64,000 bases of DNA from Roseiarcus sp963767245 (GCA_963767245.1 CAVYDG010000021.1:248001-312000); one strand, 5' to 3'. Counted from the stretch's first letter, positions 26,800-36,121 are shown. Notes: a model not told the origin generated them from the sequence alone. Made by a program: numbers and translations.

Positions 26800-27045
26800 A
26801 TGCGGTCCTATTTTCTCAGAGCAGGGCGTCTCGCGGGCGTCGCAGTGTTGCCTGAGGGACTTTCGGACGATCAAGCCATCGCGCGCGCGCATGTGCTCGT
26901 GGCAAAACGCAAAGGTCCATTCGACAGCTTTGGGGTTTGGGAAGGGGCCCGCTTCGTGTTCAGGCAACCCCTGTATGATGCGGCGCCTGATGCCGACCAG
27001 CTGCGGCCGCCATCGCCCAATGGCGGCCCCTACGCAGCCCACTAG
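26800..27045 (+). CDS. small hypothetical protein
   Basis: 81 residues beginning MRSYFLRAGRLAGVAVLPEG. It has the pattern F...G....V..L.GLSDDQAI..AH.L...RKG.FD.FEVW..AR, seen in short proteins of this order with no known role. The C-terminal proline/glycine-rich tail is likely disordered. An upstream in-frame start at 26767 is possible, with AAGGAGG beside it, so the N-terminus may be 11 residues longer. Confidence 0.65.
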   Translation: MRSYFLRAGRLAGVAVLPEGLSDDQAIARAHVLVAKRKGPFDSFGVWEGARFVFRQPLYDAAPDADQLRPPSPNGGPYAAH

Positions 27046-27057
27046 AGGCCCCGAGGA

Positions 27058-27276
27058 TCAAGTCTTGGCTCTGTTGGGGTTCGTCTCCTGTGCTAGCCTG
27101 AGAATGACTCCGCTGTAATTCTCGCCGGGGCCTTTCATCCGCGCGAGTTCGTCGAAAAACGTCTGTTCGAGCCAAATGCGGATCATGCCGTCGGAGCCGG
27201 CTGGCGCATCCTCTGTCTCCGGTCGCATTACCTTGAGGGCCTTGTACGCGGCCTGCGTGGTCGTAGTCGCGATCAT
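27058..27276 (-). CDS. small DVILRL-family protein
   Basis: 72 residues from MIATTTTQAAYKALKVMRPE. The middle DGMIRIWLEQTFFDEL and the end RMKGPGENYSGVILRLAQE define a family present several times in this window. GESYSDVILRL is like the end of ribbon-helix-helix or VapB-type antitoxins, but no toxin gene is next to any copy, so I do not call it an antitoxin. The frame is open upstream to 27339. Confidence 0.65.
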   Translation of the reverse strand: MIATTTTQAAYKALKVMRPETEDAPAGSDGMIRIWLEQTFFDELARMKGPGENYSGVILRLAQETNPNRAKT

Positions 27277-27488
27277 GGGTTGTAAACGGGCCAATGATTG
27301 CCGTGTTCCTGGGCGATGTGGGATCATCCCTTCGCGCATGGTGGGCGATCGCAGGCTTGTTCAGAAACAAGTGCCTGCGCCTGCCGAGGCCTCCCTTTAG
27401 GGAGGCCGGACTGCCGAGAAGAGTATCATCCCCTTGTCGCTGGGCTGTGAGCGCCGTCACTGTGTTGACGTTTTCCCGCGTTCTCCCA

Positions 27489-27653
27489 ATGAGAGCCGCC
27501 CTGGTGACAGGCGCCGCCGCTGCGCTCGGACTCCTGGCCCTGACCAATTTATCGACTTCCGCGCCACCGACCGCTCGCGCGGATAAAGCGCTGTCAGTGC
27601 GCGCTCCCGTAGCGGCGTCCGTTCTGCGCGATCCTCTCGCCCTCGCGCGCTGA
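27489..27653 (+). CDS. possible small exported protein
   Basis: 54 residues beginning MRAALVTGAAAALGLLALTN, which could be a signal or membrane segment; the rest is polar (SAPPTARADKALSVRAP..). No clear ribosome-binding site. Weak call. Confidence 0.3.
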   Translation: MRAALVTGAAAALGLLALTNLSTSAPPTARADKALSVRAPVAASVLRDPLALAR

Positions 27654-27692
27654 GCGGGCCGCCCGTCGGCGACCGTCTCCTGGGCTAACGTT

Positions 27693-27941
27693 TTACGACG
27701 TGCGCCCCCACGCCTGCGCATCGATCTTCCACTCTGGGCCGTGCTTCGAAAACGTATATGCAAGGGTGCCGGTCCGAACGACGCTCTGGCCTCTGCTGGT
27801 TACCGTGAGCGTCCCCGTTATAACGGCGTACGCATCGGGACCGTCAACGTTCCAAAACCCGAGCCAGATCCTGATCAGGCCGTCAGGCCCCTGGACGGCG
27901 GCGGGCCACCGCGGGGGCAACGCCGCCTCGAGCCAGATCAC
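27693..27941 (-). pseudogene. NTF2-like domain fragment behind a DVILRL-family start
   Basis: 82 codons. The second half (DGPDAYAVITGTLTVTSRGQ, then TLAYTFSKHGPEWKIDAQAW, GRTS) looks like the end of NTF2-like/SnoaL-type proteins. The front (DGLIRIWLGFW) contains the I-R-I-W-L block of the DVILRL family. So the frame seems to join pieces of two genes. ATGA overlap with the next gene. Confidence 0.45.
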
Positions 27942-28183
27942 GCGGGGCCGTCGGTGGGAAGGTCATTCTCCCAGCCGCCTCCGGCGGCGGCGACCAGCCG
28001 CAAGATGACGTCGGAGTAGCTCTCGCCGGGCCCGAGAAGATGGCCGAACCGGTCGACCACGTTCGGCGCGAGCCAAACATGGCGCTCGGATGTCCTGGCC
28101 GCGTGCTCGACCGCCACCGTGCCCAGCGGGAGCGTGGCGGCTATGGCGTTGAAGGCGGCCTCGCTGATCGCGATCTTGATCAT
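27938..28183 (-). CDS. small DVILRL-family protein
   Basis: 81 residues, the best-preserved copy: MIKIAISEAAFNAIAATLPL at the front, RHVWLAPNVVDRF in the middle and GPGESYSDVILRLVAAAGGG at the end. It is likely a compact, partly beta protein (I-K-I-x-I-S-x-A-A-F at the start, V-W-L in the middle) with a C-terminal helix. Function unknown. See the copies at 22409, 27058, 49102 and 56944. Confidence 0.7.
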   Translation of the reverse strand: MIKIAISEAAFNAIAATLPLGTVAVEHAARTSERHVWLAPNVVDRFGHLLGPGESYSDVILRLVAAAGGGWENDLPTDGPA

Positions 28184-28244
28184 CGATCATGTTTCCGGCG
28201 GCAAATGTTGACCATGGGCGCATAAACGAACGGGCGAACGGACG

Positions 28245-28575
28245 CTAGACGACCTCGGCAAGCGTCTCGTCGAGCCAGTCAAGCGCGCGCTGGTTGAACC
28301 AGGCGCGCGCGCCGGATTCGCAATGTTCACCGGCCCCCTCGGCCGCCTTGAAGGCGAAAAATGTCTTGCTGCAGGCGAGCCGGTCGTAGAGGTCGCGCGC
28401 GGTGGCGCCGATCTCGTCGTTCTCGGCCGAGCAGATGAGGGTAGGGCAACGAATTGCCTCGGGCCGTTCCGTCACATATTCAGCGGTCAATCTCAGGTAG
28501 TCGATCGGCGTCTTGCGCCCATGCACGAGCAGGCCACGTCTCAGCGCCCAGCCCTGCGAGATATGGGGTTCGGTT
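28245..28575 (-). pseudogene. alpha/beta-hydrolase, C-terminal fragment
   Basis: About 105 codons: HISQGWALRRGLLVHGRKTP, then DYLRLTAEYVTE, a strand CPTLICSAENDEIG that carries the catalytic aspartate, and GAGEHCESGARAW with the catalytic histidine. The nucleophile half is absent, so only the end of the gene is here. Its broken edge meets a PEP-CTERM fragment on the other strand at about 28570. Confidence 0.65.
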
Positions 28576-28692
28576 CAAGCGAACGATGTTCCCGAACTGT
28601 CAACTTGGGCGATGTTGCTGTTTGGCTTTGCGGGGCTCGGCTACGCGGGCTTTCGCCAGCGCCACAAGCTCACCGGCGCCACGATCGTCTGA
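28570..28692 (+). pseudogene. PEP-CTERM tail fragment
   Basis: Forty codons: DVPELSTWAMLLFGFAGLGY, then AGFRQRHKLTGATIV and a stop. The sorting motif is P-E-L rather than P-E-P. There is no protein body or signal peptide in front, so it is the end of a lost gene. Confidence 0.6.
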
Positions 28693-28784
28693 GGGCGTCC
28701 CAAACAGAGCCGGCCGCTCCGCGGGGGCCATTCATTCCGCCGAGGACGGCCGCGTGCGGCTTGGCGTTCCGGCGACGCTCGCGA

Positions 28785-29012
28785 CTACCGGCAGCGAACG
28801 CGGCCCCAGCGATCACGCCAGCACCAGGTGCAGCGCATCCGGCCCCTGCGGTCGCGCCAGCAGCGCCGCCATCCGACGTCGATAAAGTCGCCGCTAAGAT
28901 TGCTGACCACGCTTTTCGAGAGCGGAACAACCTGCATCGCCGTGGCGCCTGTGGACCCCACCGCGGCAAGAACGAACCCTGCCAGCACGATCGCGATCGA
29001 GGTTTTCGGCAT
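28785..29012 (-). CDS. small secreted W/R/C-rich protein
   Basis: 75 residues. A signal peptide (MPKTSIAIVLAGFVLAAVGS..) is followed by a linker, then repeats of C-W-R-D-R-x-G-R-x-R-C (RRCWRDRRGRMRCTWCWRDR, WGRVRC). Cysteine/tryptophan/arginine repeats after a signal peptide recall the GCG_CRPN-type small exported proteins of this order. AGGGGAGGACAC lies just before the ATG and is a strong ribosome site. Function unknown. Confidence 0.7.
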   Translation of the reverse strand: MPKTSIAIVLAGFVLAAVGSTGATAMQVVPLSKSVVSNLSGDFIDVGWRRCWRDRRGRMRCTWCWRDRWGRVRCR

Positions 29013-29203
29013 TGTAGTGTCCTCCCCTTTGGTTGCGAGGGGACGATACCAGCGCGGCCCAAGCCTTCAATCGGGCCGATGCGTGAGGCTCTTAGCGACG
29101 TCAAGAACGGAACGCCCTTGCAACCGAGCACGGGCGCGGTACACAATTGCGACGCTGCAAGCCCCTCCACAACCTGGAGGCTCGAGCATTGCCATTGAAG
29201 CGG

Positions 29204-29437
29204 ATGCTGCATGACAACCGAACCTTCGATCCGAAGGCGGTTGCGCTTCTCCTTGAGGTATTCGACGAGATCGTTGCCGATCTTAATTTGCGGATCGACG
29301 CCGATCGACAGAAAGCCGCAAAAATCGTCATGAGACTTGCCCACGGCCAGACGGAACTGGACGCAGCAAAGATCCGTGCCGAAGTCGTCAGGTTGATGCG
29401 AAAGGAAGGCCTCGGCAGGCGCAGGCGCCCGTTCTGA
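29204..29437 (+). CDS. small conserved-type helical protein
   Basis: 77 residues, MLHDNRTFDPKAVALLLEVF then DEIVADLNLRIDADRQKAA. It shares the F-x-P-x-x-(V/I)..(A/L)..(D/E).(V/L)..(D/K)..L layout and the I-V-M-R-L-A-H-G-Q-T-E-L-D segment with the gene at 9872 (RIIALARHGERDP). A TTG at 29189 is another possible start. Function unknown. Confidence 0.6.
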   Translation: MLHDNRTFDPKAVALLLEVFDEIVADLNLRIDADRQKAAKIVMRLAHGQTELDAAKIRAEVVRLMRKEGLGRRRRPF

Positions 29438-29467
29438 ACAAGGCCGGCCGCTTACCGCGAACCGTCC

Positions 29468-29505
29468 AAAAAAAGCCCCGCGCGAGCAGAGGCCCGACGC
29501 GGGGC
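29468..29505 (-). terminator. intrinsic terminator (minus strand sense)
   Basis: CGCGGGGC/GCCCCGCG stem (29475-29482 with 29498-29505), with a run of seven A on the plus strand before it, which is a T-run for minus-strand transcripts. Confidence 0.65.
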
Positions 29506-30166
29506 AGATTGGCGTGCTTGCGCTGGGGGGCGAGAATGAGCGCGCAAGCCAGTCAGGCACGCGGCGGCATGTTCCGCGGCCGCCGAGTTGCCCCGACGGC
29601 CGGTCCGTGCCGCCCACTTGGCCGAAGCATCGAGGGCGGCCGTTGCGCCCCACTAACTAAGAGACGCCTTGACGAGCCTTTTTGTTTACAGCGGGCCGCC
29701 TTCGTAGCCTTCTTCCCCGCCGGTCATTTGAGGACCCTCATAGCCCTCACAGCCTTCACCGCCACCGGTCATTTGAATTCTCGGTTTCCTTGAAAAGGCC
29801 CGCACCGAGCGAGAGCCGCGCGAATCGCCCGAATTCACTCTGCGTTAACCAAGCGGCGCGGGAAAGAGGTGGCCGAAAGAAGTCCTTTGACAAGCAAAAA
29901 TCGGCCGACGCTGTGACCCCATTGCCACAAAAAAGCCCCGTGTCAATCGGCGTCGAGAGCAATTGCGATGCCCACCGCTCATACTTAGCTGGAATTGTCA
30001 GAAGATAACTATTGATCGCCGCTGCTCACCGTCGCGCCTCTGCGCCGTGACCGCGTAGGTGGAACTCCACCGGCAGTCTTGGGGTTAAAGCAATTGGCGA
30101 GGGGTCGGAACGGCTGCCAGCCCTTGTCGGGACTATCCTTCTCTCGAACTCGAACTGGTAGAGACC
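29506..30166. other. intergenic region before ligD
   Basis: About 660 bases. Apart from a small repeat-bearing frame at 29686-29772 I see no gene. A second AAAAAAGCCCCGTG hairpin-like block lies at 29930-29942. CCGGTCATTTGA occurs twice (29721 and 29765 areas). Confidence 0.45.
29686..29772 (-). CDS. tiny frame with an internal repeat (MTGG..EGYEG)
   Basis: 28 codons: MTGGGEGCEGYEGP, then QMTGGEEGYEGGPL. The two halves are repeats of one another at both protein and DNA level. It may be the tail of a longer lost protein or a free small peptide. No ribosome site is evident. Confidence 0.3.
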   Translation of the reverse strand: MTGGGEGCEGYEGPQMTGGEEGYEGGPL

Positions 30167-32840
30167 ATGGCGGGAAGCGGAAGGCTTTCGACCTATCGGA
30201 CGAAGCGGGACTTCGCCAAAACGGCTGAGCCAAGCGGCGAGGCTTTGATCCTTGGCGCAGGTCGGCGCCGTTTTGTCATTCAGAAGCACGCGGCGACTCG
30301 TCTGCACTACGACCTGCGGCTTGAACTGGATGGCGTGTTCAAGTCCTGGGCGGTGACCCGCGGCCCATCGTTGGATCCGGCAGACAAACGGCTCGCTGTC
30401 GAAGTCGAAGACCACCCCTTGGACTATGGCGACTTCGAAGGGACGATTCCGAAGGGCGAGTATGGCGGCGGCACTGTCCAACTCTGGGACCGCGGGTACT
30501 GGGAGCCGGAGGGGAACCGGTCGCCCGAAGAGGCTTTGGCCAGCGGCGATTTCAAGTTCGTGCTCGATGGCGAACGTCTGCGCGGGGGTTGGGTCTTAGT
30601 TCGCATGAAGTGGGACAGGAAAAGCGGTAAGCACACCAATTGGTTGCTCATCAAGCATCGAGACAAGTTCGCTCAGGACGGCAATGGTGAGGTCATGCTC
30701 ACCGAAGACCGCTCAATTGCCTCGGGGCGGTCGATGGCGACGATCGCCGCTGGCAAGGGGCGTAGCCCGAAGCCGTTTATCTTGGCGGCAAAGAAGGGCG
30801 CCAAGCCGGACGCCGTCTGGGATAGCAGTAAAGGCTTGGCGGCGGATGCGCGCCGCCGGGTTCAACCGACATCCAATCCGATCAAGGGTCCCAAAAAGTC
30901 GCCCCGAAGGCGTTCGGCGCCGCTGCCTGATTTTATCGCGCCGCAACTGTGCCAATCGGTTTCGCGACCCCCGAATGGGACCGGCTGGCTTCATGAAATA
31001 AAATTCGACGGGTATCGAATTCAGCTGCGGATCCAGAGACGACAAAGTGAGCCTGAAGACCCGGAAGGGCCTCGACTGGACAGCGAAATTTCGCGCGATT
31101 GCCGAAGAGGCGGCCTCGCTGCCTGACGCAATTATCGATGGTGAGATCGTTGCGCTCGATGAACACGGTGCGCCTGACTTTGCCGCTTTGCAGGCGGCGC
31201 TATCTGAACAGAACACGAGTGATTTGGTCTTCTTCGGCTTCGACCTTCTGTTCGACGGCGCCGGCGACTTGCGTGCGCTGGCGGTCGCCGAGCGTAAGAG
31301 ACGTTTGGAGATTTTGCTCTCGGCCAGGAAAGCCGGCGAAGACGTTCGCGTCCGGTACGTCGAGCATTTTGAGACGGGCGGCGACGCCGTGCTGCGGTCC
31401 GCCTGCCGGCTATCGCTTGAGGGTATTGTCTCGAAGCGGGCGGATGCCCCCTATCAGTCGGGCCGAACGGATAGCTGGAGGAAGGCGAAATGCAGGGCCG
31501 GACACGAAGTGGTGATTGGCGGCTGGAGCACGACGGAGGGTGCTTTTCGTTCGCTGCTGGTAGGGGTGCATCGGGGCGATCAATTTGTCTATATCGGCAG
31601 GGTTGGCACCGGCTATAGCGAGTCCAAGGTCAAGCAACTGCTTCCGCGACTGAAAGCCATGGAGGTCGCGACCTCTCCGTTCACAGGGATAGGCGCGCCC
31701 CGGAAAGAGGCGGGCGTCCATTGGCTCAAGCCAGAGCTCGTCGCCGAGATCGAATTCGCGGGCTGGACGGGCGACGGCATGGTGCGCCAGGCCGCCTTCA
31801 AAGGACTACGCGAGGACAAGCCAGCGGCCGAGGTCGAAACCGAGACGCCCGCGCCGGCCGAGACCGTCTCGCTCGCCAATCCAGCGTCGGCCCGAGCGCG
31901 GAAAGCCAGGCCGTCTGATGAAAAAAAACCGCTCGTCATGGGTGTCCTCATCTCCAAGCCCGAGAAGCCGCTGTGGCCTGACGCGGGCGATGGCGATCCG
32001 GTCACCAAGCTCGACCTCGCGCGCTACTTCGAGGCGGTGGGGCCGTGGATGATGCGCCATATCGAAGGACGTCCCTGCTCGATCATTAGGGTTCCCGATG
32101 GCATTGGTGGGGAGCAATTCTTCCAGCGCCATGCCATGTTGGGGATGTCGAATCTCCTCGACCTCGTCACCGTCTTCGGCGACCGCAAGCCCTATCTTCA
32201 AATTGACCGACTCGAGGGGCTGGCGGCGGTGGCTCAAGTCGCCGCGCTTGAGCTACACCCGTGGAACTGCCAGCCCACGCAGCCCGAAATCCCCGGTCGC
32301 CTCGTTTTTGACCTGGATCCCGGACCAGACGTGCCTTTCTCGGCTGTCGTCGTTGCGGCTAAGGAAATGCGGGAGCGGCTGGATGCACTTGGCCTTGTAA
32401 GCTTCTGTAAGACGACAGGCGGCAAAGGATTGCACGTCGTCACCCCCCTGGCACTCGCCAAGAAGAACGCGCTAACCTGGCCGGAGGCCAAGAGCTTCGC
32501 CCGTGAAGTCTGCCTGCAGCTGCAGCGGGAAAACCCCGATCGCTACATTCTCAACATGGCGAAGCGCTTGCGCGGCGGCCGAATCTTTCTTGACTATTTT
32601 CGCAATGACCGCATGGCGACCGCCGTCGCCCCCTTGTCACCCCGCGCCCGTCCGGGCGCGACCGTTTCGATGCCGTTGACCTGGGCGCAGCTGAAGCCGG
32701 ACCTCGATCCAAAGCATTTCACCGTGCGTTCCGTGCCGGCCCTCCTCCGGAAGACCAAGGCTTGGGGGGACTACTGCGACGGCGAACGGGCGCTCGCGGA
32801 TGCGATCAAGCGTCTGGGCAAGGGGAGCCGAGCAGCTTAG
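30167..32840 (+). pseudogene. ligD: ATP-dependent DNA ligase D, frameshifted
   Basis: Domains in order: 3'-phosphoesterase (residues about 1-170: KHAATRLHYDLRLELDG, HPLDYGDFEGTIPKGEYGGG), ligase (adenylated lysine in LHEIKFDGYR; DGEIVALDEHG; EGIVSKRADAPY), and primase-polymerase (LARYFEAVGPWMMRHIEGRP, FDLDPGPDVPF, GGKGLHVVTPL). This is the multi-activity end-joining ligase that works with Ku. One extra A near 31037 breaks the frame between KFDGYRIQLRIQ and DDKVSLKTRKGLDWTAKF. About 890 residues when repaired. Since both halves are well conserved, a recent change or sequencing error is likely. Confidence 0.9.
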
Positions 32841-32941
32841 AAATGGATCACATCATGGTTCAGGCGCGCAAACGGATCGCCGGACCGACAACGACCGTCC
32901 GGGTTAACGCGGCGCCGAAAGCCTGAAGTAGGAGCCGCGTC

Positions 32942-34057
32942 ATGGTCGCTCGCCGGCCAACCCAGGACCACGAGAAAGCTCCTTCCCGCAAACCTGCGAC
33001 GAAGACGAAGCAAGAAGGAGAGTTCCCGCTTCCGCTCGAGACGGCGCCGATGGAGGCGAAGTCTGCAGAGCGGCTCCCGCAAGGGGCGGACGCCTGGCAG
33101 TACGAACCTAAATGGGATGGCTTTCGGTGTCTCGCCTTCAAGGCGGGAAGGGCCGTAGATTTGCGCGCCAAATCGGGCAAGCCACTCGGTCGATATTTTC
33201 CAGAAGTGGTGACAATGCTGGCCGCGCTTACCTCGGAGCGATTCGTCCTCGACGGCGAGTTGGTCATCGAGGTCGACGGGCGGCTTGCTTTCGATGCTTT
33301 GCAGATGCGGTTGCATCCCGCCGAGAGTCGCATCCGAAGGCTTTCCGCGGACATTCCTGCACGACTTGTCGTCTTTGACATTTTGGCGGCGCCGGATGGC
33401 TCTGTCACCATTAACCGGCCCCTCAAGCAACGTCGTCATTTGTTGGAAGCCCTCATGGCTTATGAGGAGATCCCAAAAAGGTTCATCATCTCTCCCGCCA
33501 CCACCGATTTGGCCATTGCGGAAACATGGCTGCGTGATGCGGGCCACGGCGCAATGGATGGCGTGATTGCAAAGGAACTGGCGTGCGCCTACGAGCCTGG
33601 CCAACGGACGATGATTAAGGTGAAGCACCTTAGGACGGCTGACTGCGTTGTCGGCGGCTTCCGCTATGAAAACGGCGGCCGGGAAGTCGGATCCCTGCTC
33701 CTCGGGCTCTACGACGCCCAAGGCAAGCTCGATCATGTCGGCTTCACCGCCACCATCACAGACAAGGAACGACCAAGCTTGACCAAGCGGGTCGAGGCGC
33801 TCCGCAGGGGACCCGGCTTCACCGGAAAAGCGCCGGGCGGTCCGAGCCGCTGGAGCACCGAGCGAAGCGGGGAATGGGAGCCGTTGCGACCGGAGCTCGT
33901 CGTTGAGGTGCGGTTCGACCATGTCACCGGCAATCGATTTCGCCACGGAACGAAGTTGGTGCGCTGGCGCCCGGACAAGGCGCCGCATCAATGCACGTTC
34001 GAGCAAATCAGGGCTCCCAACGCGGATCCAGTGGGCGTTCCCAAGACACTTGGATAG
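32942..34057 (+). CDS. ATP-dependent DNA ligase, LigC type
   Basis: 371 residues, one ligase unit only. The nucleotidyl-transfer lysine is K57 in YEPKWDGFRC. Further motifs are FVLDGELVIEVDG, MDGVIAKELACAY and MIKVKHLRTADCVVGG; the OB-fold end holds VVEVRFDHVTGNRFRHGTKL. It lies 100 bases after ligD in the same direction. LigC-type enzymes act in backup end joining and base-excision repair. No ku gene is in the window. Confidence 0.9.
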   Translation: MVARRPTQDHEKAPSRKPATKTKQEGEFPLPLETAPMEAKSAERLPQGADAWQYEPKWDGFRCLAFKAGRAVDLRAKSGKPLGRYFPEVVTMLAALTSERFVLDGELVIEVDGRLAFDALQMRLHPAESRIRRLSADIPARLVVFDILAAPDGSVTINRPLKQRRHLLEALMAYEEIPKRFIISPATTDLAIAETWLRDAGHGAMDGVIAKELACAYEPGQRTMIKVKHLRTADCVVGGFRYENGGREVGSLLLGLYDAQGKLDHVGFTATITDKERPSLTKRVEALRRGPGFTGKAPGGPSRWSTERSGEWEPLRPELVVEVRFDHVTGNRFRHGTKLVRWRPDKAPHQCTFEQIRAPNADPVGVPKTLG

Positions 34058-34227
34058 TCATTTGGCGGCCGCTTTGTCCGCCCCGTTTGACGAACATCTT
34101 TCATGCTTGATTCTCCGGGCGCGCTTTCTCGTGAGCCCGAGTTCGAGCGCGCCATCGGATTCGCGCCCGCTCCAGTCCTTGGGCGCACGATACACCCAAT
34201 CCACTGCCGGATCGGAGACTCGCAGCG

Positions 34228-35160
34228 TCACCCCGCAATCGGCAGATCGTCTCTGACGCGCCCGCCGACGGTCGCCATGAAGCTTGCGGAAAACGCGCCA
34301 ATCAGCAGCGATATGAACGCCCACAGGGCCACGTAGACGGCGGTTTTACGGGCGGCGTCGGCTGCGGCTTTCGCCGTGTCGATCGCCTTATCCTTTGCGT
34401 TCTTCGCCTGCTCGACCACCTCGGACACCCGCTTATCCGCGTCCGCTTGGCTCAAGCCAGTACGGGCCGCTACGACCTTTGCAACGTAGGCCTTGTCTGC
34501 AGCCTGCATCTCGCCGGATAGGGCGTCGGTGGCGAGAATTCGTCCCACCTCTGCCCGCGCCCCGGCTGGATCGCCCGAGGTATCGGGATGATCAGTGCGA
34601 AATAGCATGTCGGCAAAATATGCTGTCGAGCCCTCGCTCGAGGCCGCCTGACCGGCAGCTTGAGCAATCGGTGCGCCGACCGCAGTTCCGGCGGCCTCCA
34701 TGGCGGAGCCGCCAGCGTGCGCGGCGCCGCTCACTACAGACGTTGCGCCGGACGTCAACAGCCACGCGGTTATGACCGCGCCAACGCCCCAGACGATAAG
34801 GCCGTGGGCGGTGTCGCGAAAATAGACCTCATCTGTGTGGACGCTGACCCAACGAGTGCGCAGCCGACCCGCGAGGTACCCGCCGACACCCGATGCGAAC
34901 AGTTGAACAGCGATGAACCAGGCTGCCGCGAGGATACCGAACGTCGTAACCGAAACGTTGTTGTTGGACCACGGAGAGACTGATACGAGACCAATGCCGG
35001 CGCCGAGCATTAGCAACGCAAGAGATAGAGCCGATGCGACAACCGCGCCCGCAATTATCGCACCCCATGACACCGCCGAAACTCCGCTTTCAGGAATTGC
35101 GGGTTCTTCTCGCGTGTTCAAGATGGCATCGGAACGGGCATTCAAAGCCGCGTTTGACAT
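34228..35160 (-). CDS. membrane protein of unknown function
   Basis: 310 residues from MSNAALNARSDAILNTREEP. Hydrophobic segments lie near residues 29-57 (GAIIAGAVVASALSLALLML), 68-90, 118-140 and at the C-terminus (VYVALWAFISLLIGAFSASF). Between them is a long alanine-rich periplasmic or cytoplasmic helical part with AGLSQADADKRVSEVVEQAK-type repeats. Proteins of this layout (SWGAIIAGAVVASALSLxLxxLGxGxGL) are common in rhizobia, sometimes labelled PhnA-like, with no proven role. It is transcribed after the 25-residue peptide gene that has an EcfG promoter. Confidence 0.75.
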   Translation of the reverse strand: MSNAALNARSDAILNTREEPAIPESGVSAVSWGAIIAGAVVASALSLALLMLGAGIGLVSVSPWSNNNVSVTTFGILAAAWFIAVQLFASGVGGYLAGRLRTRWVSVHTDEVYFRDTAHGLIVWGVGAVITAWLLTSGATSVVSGAAHAGGSAMEAAGTAVGAPIAQAAGQAASSEGSTAYFADMLFRTDHPDTSGDPAGARAEVGRILATDALSGEMQAADKAYVAKVVAARTGLSQADADKRVSEVVEQAKNAKDKAIDTAKAAADAARKTAVYVALWAFISLLIGAFSASFMATVGGRVRDDLPIAG

Positions 35161-35207
35161 AAAAGCTCCTTGGAAATCGAGAGTGAAGGCCAGCGAACGG
35201 CCGAGTG

Positions 35208-35285
35208 TCAGTGGTAGAAAAGAGCGATAATTATGATGATGGGGATTGGCACGCCAATAAGCCAAAGCAGTATCGAGCGGCCCAT
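35208..35285 (-). CDS. 25-residue membrane peptide
   Basis: MGRSILLWLIGVPIPIIIII then ALFYH. A single hydrophobic helix, starting 10 bases after AAGGAGG. A perfect EcfG promoter is 46 bases upstream. Peptides with this wording (SILLWLIGVPIPIIIL) occur in many rhizobial genomes, usually unannotated. Probably an inner-membrane stress peptide. Confidence 0.75.
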   Translation of the reverse strand: MGRSILLWLIGVPIPIIIIIALFYH

Positions 35286-35330
35286 GTGCGCCTCCTTTTT
35301 GTTTCAGGTTTGGAATCGTGGCGCCTATTA

Positions 35331-35356
35331 AACGGGCAAGCTCTCGGTTTCGTTCC
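35331..35356 (-). promoter_or_regulatory. EcfG-type promoter (GGAAC-N17-CGTT)
   Basis: Minus strand GGAAC (35352-35356), 17 bases, CGTT (35331-35334). Exact consensus, upstream of the 25-residue peptide and the membrane protein. Confidence 0.75.
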
Positions 35357-35366
35357 GCGATAATTC

Positions 35367-35957
35367 TCACCAAGCCTCGAACGCTCGCTTAACCTTCTCC
35401 ACGAAGGCCGTCCGGTTCTCAGCGGTGGAATGATCCATATCGTAATAGGCGAGGTAGTCGCAGCGCACGGCGTGGCCTGGCATTGAACGCACGAGGCGCT
35501 TCACCACGCGCTTGGGTGGATCTCCAAGCAAGAACGTAATCGAGCGACTAGCGCCATAGGTGCATACAGCAGCGAGCTTTCGCAGCTTCTGCAAGTTTGG
35601 GACCGGCGCTCCGTCGAGGCCGATCGTAAAGCTCACTCCCGGAATGAAGACGCGGTCGAAGAAGCCTTTCAGGATCGCAGGAAATCCCTCGTTCCAAACC
35701 GGATAGATGAGAACCAGCGCTTCTGCGGCCAACAGCCGGTCGGCATAGGCGGCGATCGGCGCTCGGTTGGCCTTGGTGTCATGGTATTGGACCCGCTCCT
35801 GCTCGCTCATTACTGGATCGAAGGATTCGGCATAGAGGTCGCAATCGTCGATCTCATGCCCGCGCGAACGCAGCGTCGTGACGACTTGCCTATGCAGAGC
35901 CGCCCCGAAGCTCGCGGCGACGGGATTTGCGTATAAAATAAGAACGCGCAGCGCCAT
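35367..35957 (-). CDS. flavodoxin-fold NAD(P)H:quinone-type oxidoreductase
   Basis: 196 residues from MALRVLILYANPVAASFGAA. The front is the phosphate-binding part of the flavodoxin-like fold. LVLIYPVWNEGFPAILKGFF is the second flavin-binding loop, and FDRVFIPGVSF follows. This is the MdaB/DT-diaphorase-like group, which reduces quinones by two electrons and protects against redox stress. The open frame upstream of the chosen start is not protein-like. Confidence 0.85.
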   Translation of the reverse strand: MALRVLILYANPVAASFGAALHRQVVTTLRSRGHEIDDCDLYAESFDPVMSEQERVQYHDTKANRAPIAAYADRLLAAEALVLIYPVWNEGFPAILKGFFDRVFIPGVSFTIGLDGAPVPNLQKLRKLAAVCTYGASRSITFLLGDPPKRVVKRLVRSMPGHAVRCDYLAYYDMDHSTAENRTAFVEKVKRAFEAW

Positions 35958-36121
35958 GCTTCCTCTCTCGTCTCGGTGGCGAGCGATCTCTCGCTTCTGC
36001 GCCAGCGGCTTCCAGAACTTCACCCGTCCGCTGTGACAACAATCCATTCGATCGTCTGCGGTTCCCGCAAGGGACCCAATGCACGCTTCCATAAGCGTTC
36101 CGAAACAAAACATGGAGCCTA

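Noticed and set aside
27058..28183. A toxin-antitoxin pair based on the VapB-like ending
   Set aside because: No PIN-domain or other toxin gene is next to any copy; the resemblance is limited to about ten residues.
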